Assembly (NCBI GenBank): GCA_019359155.1
Contig: JAHHHV010000075.1
Coordinates: 1-64,000, forward strand
Origin: Pegethrix bostrychoides GSE-TBD4-15B
GTDB taxonomy: Bacteria > Cyanobacteriota > Cyanobacteriia > Elainellales > Elainellaceae
Length of the DNA: 64,000 bases
Reading direction: 5' to 3'
Under the pieces are notes generated by a model. It made no database searches, had not been told where the DNA came from, and saw only the letters and a program-made list of their open reading frames with translations. The number at the start of each line of letters is the position of its first letter. Positions within the stretch are counted from its first letter, which is position 1. The position numbers and the translations under genes were made by a program. This document shows positions 59,443 to 64,000 of the stretch, in pieces.

Positions 59443-61578
59443 ATGAGCGCCAACTCATCTCGCCGAGATCTTCGCGTCAACACGTTCGTCAGCGGTCGGC
59501 AGCAAAATCCGGATATCGCTGTCGGCTCGCTCGATAGCTTTGTGATCACTTGGCAGAGCGAGCGGCAAGATGGTGACGGATTTGGCATCTTTGGGCGCAC
59601 CTATAGCCTTTCTGGTGCGCCAGTGGCTAGCGAATTTCAGGTCAACAGCACGACTCAGGGCGACCAGACCGCTGCCGCAGTCGCTGCCGACGGCAACGGC
59701 AATTTTGTCGTCACCTGGGCCAGTGATCAGGCGAACGGTCGGGGGCTATATGCCCAGCTCTTTCAGAGCGACGGTCAGCGGATCGGCTCCGAGTTTCGGG
59801 TCAATTCCAGCAGCTCTAATAGCTTCCAGCAGCAGAGCAATCCTGACGTAGCCAGGGACGCGCTGGGCAATTTTGTGGTGGTCTATGAGAGCCGAGGCAT
59901 CAATAACGACAGCTTTGGACAAGACACCAGCGGCACGGGGATTTTTGGTCGGCGCTTCAACTCGACTGGAGCCAGCATCGGATCTGAGTTTCGGGTCAAT
60001 ACAATCACGGATCGCAACCAAACAGAGCCAGCCATTGCCATGAACGGGCTGGGCGAGTTTGTCGTCACCTGGGTCGGCCCATCTCTAGGCGGCAACAGCA
60101 TTTTTGGCCAGCGCTACAGCAATACCGGCCAGCCGATAGGGATTGAGTTTCAGGCCAACAGCCAAACGGGCGGCAGTCAGACTTCCCCCGCAGTCGCGAT
60201 TGCGGACAGCGGCGAATTTGTGGTGGTTTGGCAGGGTACAGACGGCGACGATGATGATGGCTCCGGCATTTATGCCCAGCGCTATGATGCCAATGGCAAC
60301 CCCAGAGGCGGCGAGATTTTGGTCAACGACACAACGAGGGGCGATCAGGTCACGCCCTCAGTCGCCATTGACAGCGGCGGTGACTTCACGGTGGTCTGGT
60401 CGGGCGAGCAGAATAACCGCGATACCGTAATCTACGGCCAGCGCTTTTTCGCCAACGGCAATCGGGACGGCAGCGAGTTTGAGGTGAATGACTCTGGCTC
60501 TGACGATCAGATTAACCCGGCTGTGGTGCTCTCACCGACCTCTGACTTTGTCGTGGCCTGGGAAAATCAGGACGGCAGCAACTCAGATATTCTGGCGCGA
60601 ACCAACGTATTCAAGCGCCGCATCCGGGGCACCAACGGCGACGACAATTTAACAGGTGGCGACCAAGGCGACCAGATCTTGGGCAGAGGCGGCATGGATC
60701 GGCTGCAGGGTTTAGGCGGCAACGATGTTTTGAACGGCGGCAATGGCGCGGATCGGCTAGAAGGCGGCGACGGCAACGACGTGCTGCAAGGCGGCAACAA
60801 TGCCGACACCCTGGAAGGCGGCGATGGCAACGATACGCTCACGGGCGGCGGTGGCGCAGACACATTTGTGCTCAAATCCAAGCAGGGCAGCACGCTAATT
60901 AACGACTTTGAAGTTGGCGTTGACCTGCTGGGTTTGTCATCTGGAATCAAACGCAAAGATATCCGGATTGAGCAGCAGGGTGAGAACACGATTATTAGCG
61001 CCAAAGGCCGCAGACTGGCGACGCTGCTCGGCGTTCAGGCGGCAGATATTTCGGTCGATAGCGATTTCACAAATGCCTCCAGCACCGGCAGACCCATCCG
61101 CGGCACCAACAAGGCCGACGAGCTGACGGGCGGCGGCGGCGGTGACGAAATTTTGGGACTGGGCGGCAGGGATACACTCTCTGGACGCGGTGGCGATGAC
61201 TTAATTGAAGGTGGAGCGGGCGGCGACGAGATCTTTGGCGAGGACGGCAACGATGAGCTGATTGGCGGCAATGGCAAAGACACGCTAGTCGGCGGTAAGG
61301 GCGACGACTTTCTCCAGGCCGGTGATGGCAATGACTCGCTGACGGGCGGCGCTGGATCGGATACGTTCTTCCTCCAGCGCAAAACTGGCCGGACGACGAT
61401 CCAGGACTTCCAGGATGGTGTTGACTCGTTTTCGCTCGATACAGATATCAGGTCGAGTTCGCTAGTCTTTCAGGCGCAGGGCAGCGACACGTTAATTAGC
61501 AGCGCTGGCGACATACTGGCGCTGGTCAAGAATACTAGACCCTCGCAGTTCAGCACGAGCGCCAGCGATTTTGTCTAG
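59443..61578 (+). CDS. RTX-type calcium-binding repeat protein
   Basis: A 711-residue protein. The N-terminal half (about 1-390) has roughly seven beta-rich repeats of about 50 residues with the pattern EFxVNxxTxGDQxxPAVAxDxxGxFVVTWxG. The C-terminal half has two blocks of haemolysin-type GGxGxDxLxGG nonapeptides (about 400-470 and 560-640), which bind calcium. There is no N-terminal signal; such proteins leave through a type I secretion system using a C-terminal signal, and the last 60 residues could provide it. No transporter genes are adjacent. A surface or matrix role is likely. The ATG at 59443 follows AGGA. Confidence 0.9.
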   Translation: MSANSSRRDLRVNTFVSGRQQNPDIAVGSLDSFVITWQSERQDGDGFGIFGRTYSLSGAPVASEFQVNSTTQGDQTAAAVAADGNGNFVVTWASDQANGRGLYAQLFQSDGQRIGSEFRVNSSSSNSFQQQSNPDVARDALGNFVVVYESRGINNDSFGQDTSGTGIFGRRFNSTGASIGSEFRVNTITDRNQTEPAIAMNGLGEFVVTWVGPSLGGNSIFGQRYSNTGQPIGIEFQANSQTGGSQTSPAVAIADSGEFVVVWQGTDGDDDDGSGIYAQRYDANGNPRGGEILVNDTTRGDQVTPSVAIDSGGDFTVVWSGEQNNRDTVIYGQRFFANGNRDGSEFEVNDSGSDDQINPAVVLSPTSDFVVAWENQDGSNSDILARTNVFKRRIRGTNGDDNLTGGDQGDQILGRGGMDRLQGLGGNDVLNGGNGADRLEGGDGNDVLQGGNNADTLEGGDGNDTLTGGGGADTFVLKSKQGSTLINDFEVGVDLLGLSSGIKRKDIRIEQQGENTIISAKGRRLATLLGVQAADISVDSDFTNASSTGRPIRGTNKADELTGGGGGDEILGLGGRDTLSGRGGDDLIEGGAGGDEIFGEDGNDELIGGNGKDTLVGGKGDDFLQAGDGNDSLTGGAGSDTFFLQRKTGRTTIQDFQDGVDSFSLDTDIRSSSLVFQAQGSDTLISSAGDILALVKNTRPSQFSTSASDFV

Positions 61579-61701
61579 TCCCTGGCTAGCTTCTGGCAAG
61601 TCTTCTATGGGAACTATCGACTGCAATCTGGCTGCAAGCTGGACAGATCAGCTGGGAAAGCTATCATGGAATGCAGTTGATAATTCTTAATATTTCTCTA
61701 G

Positions 61702-63081
61702 ATGCTCAACTCTCTTCCCCGCTCTGCGAAGCTGAAGCAGGCTGCAACTGAGTTTGTGACTCAGAAGCTGCTATTTGGGCATGAACCCAGCCTGGAGCTA
61801 ACGGCCATTTTGATGGTCTATTTTGTCCAAGGGATTCTGGGTCTGTCACGGCTGGCAATTAGCTTTTTTCTCAAAGACGAGCTGGCGCTGGGTCCGGCGC
61901 AGGTCTCGGCCTTTATGGGAATTGCGGCGCTGCCCTGGATGATCAAGCCGCTGTTTGGCTTCATCTCAGACGGCCTGCCCATCTTTGGCTATCGTCGTCG
62001 TCCCTACCTGGTGCTGTCAGGGCTGCTGGGCACGGTAGCTTGGCTGTTGCTGGCAACGGTGGTGCAGAATGCCTGGTCGGCGACAGCGGCAATTGCCCTC
62101 AGCTCTCTGTCGGTGGCCTTCGCGGATGTGATTGTCGATTCGCTGGTGGTGGAGCGGGCGCGGCAGGAGTCGCTGCAAGAGTCGGGATCGCTCCAGTCGA
62201 TCTGCTGGGGGGCTTCGGCGCTGGGCGGTCTGATTACCGCCTATTTCAGCGGGATGCTGCTAGAGCATTTCACAACCCGCACCGTGTTCGGCATTACCGC
62301 GATTTTTCCGCTACTGGTGGCGCTGGTAGCCTGGTGGATCATTGAGGAGCGCACTGAGCGGCGGCAGGACTGGGCAGCAGTGCGAGGGCAGATTGGGCAG
62401 CTCAAGGCGGCAGTCACCCAGAAATCGATCTGGCTGCCGACGGCGTTCGTGTTTTTGTGGCAGGCGACCCCCACCGCAGATGCGGCCTTCTTTTTCTTCA
62501 CCACCAACGAGCTAGGGTTTCAGCCGGAGTTTTTGGGGCGGGTGCGACTGGTGACGAGTCTGGCTTCGCTGGTTGGTATCTGGCTGTTTCAGCGGTTTTT
62601 GCGCGGCCTGCCCTTCCGGGTGATTTTCGGTTGGACAATGGTGATTTCGGCGGTGCTGGGGATGACGACATTGCTGCTGGTGACGCATACCAACCGCGCC
62701 ATCGGCATTGACGACCGCTGGTTTAGCCTGGGCGACAGCTTAATTCTGACCGTGATGGGGCAGATTGCCTACATGCCCGTGCTGGTGCTGGCGGCGCGTC
62801 TCTGTCCACCGGGGGTTGAGGCGACGCTGTTTGCGCTGCTGATGTCGGTTTCCAACCTGGCGGGGCTGGTGTCTTACGAGCTGGGGGCGCTGCTGATGCA
62901 AGGGCTGGGCATTAGCGAAACTAACTTTACGCAGCTCTGGCTGCTGGTGATTATCACCAATCTCAGCACGCTGCTGCCGCTGCCGTTTTTGGGCTGGCTA
63001 CCGATGGCCGAAACCGAGTCTGAGCCGCTCGTCTTGCCGCCTGAAGCTGAGCTGGCTGGCGTTGCGCCTGAGCTGAGCTAA
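61702..63081 (+). CDS. Folate/biopterin-type MFS transporter
   Basis: A 459-residue protein with twelve probable membrane helices. The pattern MVYFVQGILGLSRLAISFFL, MIKPLFGFISDGLPIFGYRRR and ADVIVDSLVVERAR is that of the BT1/FBT family of cyanobacteria and plastids, which includes folate carriers. Folate or pterin transport is the best guess by family. It lies 48 bases before the carotenoid oxygenase gene on the same strand, so both may be co-transcribed. Confidence 0.87.
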   Translation: MLNSLPRSAKLKQAATEFVTQKLLFGHEPSLELTAILMVYFVQGILGLSRLAISFFLKDELALGPAQVSAFMGIAALPWMIKPLFGFISDGLPIFGYRRRPYLVLSGLLGTVAWLLLATVVQNAWSATAAIALSSLSVAFADVIVDSLVVERARQESLQESGSLQSICWGASALGGLITAYFSGMLLEHFTTRTVFGITAIFPLLVALVAWWIIEERTERRQDWAAVRGQIGQLKAAVTQKSIWLPTAFVFLWQATPTADAAFFFFTTNELGFQPEFLGRVRLVTSLASLVGIWLFQRFLRGLPFRVIFGWTMVISAVLGMTTLLLVTHTNRAIGIDDRWFSLGDSLILTVMGQIAYMPVLVLAARLCPPGVEATLFALLMSVSNLAGLVSYELGALLMQGLGISETNFTQLWLLVIITNLSTLLPLPFLGWLPMAETESEPLVLPPEAELAGVAPELS

Positions 63082-63129
63082 TCCAAATTTACTAGACCCC
63101 CTCACCACCTCACGATTAGGAAATCTGCT

Positions 63130-64000
63130 ATGAGCTTTTTGGGCGAACGCGCAACGCTGCCAAATCCAGAGCTAGACGCAAATCTAGACGCAAATCTGGC
63201 CTCTTACGAGCTGCAAGACTGGCGCAAGGGCTATGATTCTCTGCGGACAGAACATGACTACTGGATTGACGAGATCATAGGCGAAATCCCGGCTGAGCTA
63301 AGCGGCACGCTGTTCCGCAACGGGCCGGGGCTGCTGGAGATTGGCGGCCAGCCGGTGCATCATCCGTTTGATGGCGACGGCATGATCTGTGCCTTTAGCT
63401 TTGGCGAAGGTCGCGCTCATTTCCGGAATCGGTTTGTGCGGACACAGGCGTTCTTGGAAGAAGAAGCGGCGGGCAAAATTCTCTATCGGGGCGTATTTGG
63501 TACGGCAAAACCGGGTGGTTGGCTGGCCAACGCCTTCGACCTGCGGCTGAAAAACATCGCCAATACGAATGTGCTCTACTGGGGCGACAAGCTCTTGGCA
63601 CTCTGGGAAGCCGCTGAACCGCACCGGCTCGACCCGGCGACGCTAGAAACGTTGGGCTTAGACTATTTGGACGGCGTAATTTCACCGGGCGGCGCATTTG
63701 CGGCTCACCCTCGGATTGATCCAGCCTGCGAGCTAGATGACGGCGCGCCCTGCCTAGTGAATTTCTCGCTCAAAGCTGGCCTCTCCACCACGATTACGAT
63801 TTACGAATTTGCGCCCTCCGGCCAGATTCTGCGCCAGCACGCCCATTCGGTGCCCGGTTTCGCCTTCATGCATGACTTCGCAATCACGCCGAACTACTGC
63901 ATTTTCTTCCAGGCTCCCATGTCGTTCAATCCGCTGCCCTTTTTGATGGGCTTTAAGGGCGCGGGTCAATGCCTACAGCCCCGGCTTAGCCAGCCCACGC
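63130..64000 (+). CDS. Carotenoid oxygenase, 5' part (runs off the window)
   Basis: The frame opens at the ATG at 63130 (TAGGAAA upstream) and continues to the window end, so only about 290 residues are seen. Typical segments of the carotenoid cleavage dioxygenase/apocarotenoid oxygenase family are DYWIDEIIGEIPAELSGTLF, RNGPGLLE, HHPFDGDGMICAFSF and FAAHPRIDP, plus MHDFAITPNYCIFF. The two His-containing segments AAHPRIDP and MHDFAIT should supply two of the four iron ligands of the beta-propeller. A 12-nt duplication (LDANLDANL) lies near the N-terminus. It would cut a carotenoid or apocarotenoid; the exact substrate is not visible. Confidence 0.92.
   Translation, partial: MSFLGERATLPNPELDANLDANLASYELQDWRKGYDSLRTEHDYWIDEIIGEIPAELSGTLFRNGPGLLEIGGQPVHHPFDGDGMICAFSFGEGRAHFRNRFVRTQAFLEEEAAGKILYRGVFGTAKPGGWLANAFDLRLKNIANTNVLYWGDKLLALWEAAEPHRLDPATLETLGLDYLDGVISPGGAFAAHPRIDPACELDDGAPCLVNFSLKAGLSTTITIYEFAPSGQILRQHAHSVPGFAFMHDFAITPNYCIFFQAPMSFNPLPFLMGFKGAGQCLQPRLSQPT

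Overview
The window is chromosomal DNA from a cyanobacterium. The marker genes are chlP (geranylgeranyl reductase), crtD (myxoxanthophyll-type carotenoid desaturase), ycf34, an NrtP-type nitrate permease, a DUF3611 gene, squalene-hopene cyclase and several small cyanobacterial conserved proteins. Base composition looks moderately GC-rich. The HIP1 octamer GCGATCGC, abundant in many cyanobacteria, is rare here: I noticed only about three copies. A Leptolyngbya-like lineage is possible but cannot be fixed from the sequence. Genes are mostly single or in short runs; the only clear long operon is cbiMNQO.

Layout. 0-7.7 kb: a broken type I restriction subunit tail, cupin, sulfotransferase, L,D-transpeptidase, squalene-hopene cyclase, PsiE-like protein, purB and a PAP2 phosphatase. 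8-14.4 kb: a DUF2267 protein and a cluster of four soluble histidine kinases, two with N-terminal receivers and one with a C-terminal receiver that has lost its key residues. 14.7-21 kb: a giant HTH/NB-ARC/WD40 STAND protein and an FHA-ABC transporter. 21-24.7 kb: upp divergent from a URC1-type GTP cyclohydrolase II homologue, a glycosyltransferase and arfB. 24.8-27.7 kb: the cobalt transporter operon cbiMNQO on the minus strand, preceded by a cobalamin riboswitch. 27.8-35 kb: Tat-exported ferritin-like protein, malectin-like protein, murJ, ClC channel and nrtP. 35-41.9 kb: Ser/Thr kinase-WD40, ycf34, CCA-adding enzyme, a small basic protein, an FAD oxidoreductase, a YaaW-like protein and a J-domain protein.

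42-45.8 kb is the most unusual part. A two-gene cassette (P-loop ATPase plus a protein with an unrecognised N-terminal region and near-identical 42-residue TPR repeats) is bracketed by two copies of the 3' end of a small HTH regulator gene: one intact copy downstream and one truncated remnant upstream. 46-51.4 kb: chlP, tRNA-Ser(GCU), an HNH endonuclease, a DHH phosphoesterase and crtD. 51.6-53.5 kb: a membrane-anchored coiled-coil protein with a PD-(D/E)XK nuclease domain resembling the Card1/DUF1887 nuclease core, in an RmuC-like layout. 53.5-64 kb: beta-propeller/transglutaminase protein, rarD, a TrmH-family methyltransferase, DUF3611, CPBP protease, clpS, an RTX calcium-binding protein, a folate/biopterin-type transporter and the start of a carotenoid oxygenase that runs off the window.

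A window-wide peculiarity is the large number of short tandem duplications (9-17 nt units, 2-6 copies), both between genes and in frame inside them. Functional assignments rest on motifs read by eye; no database search was run.
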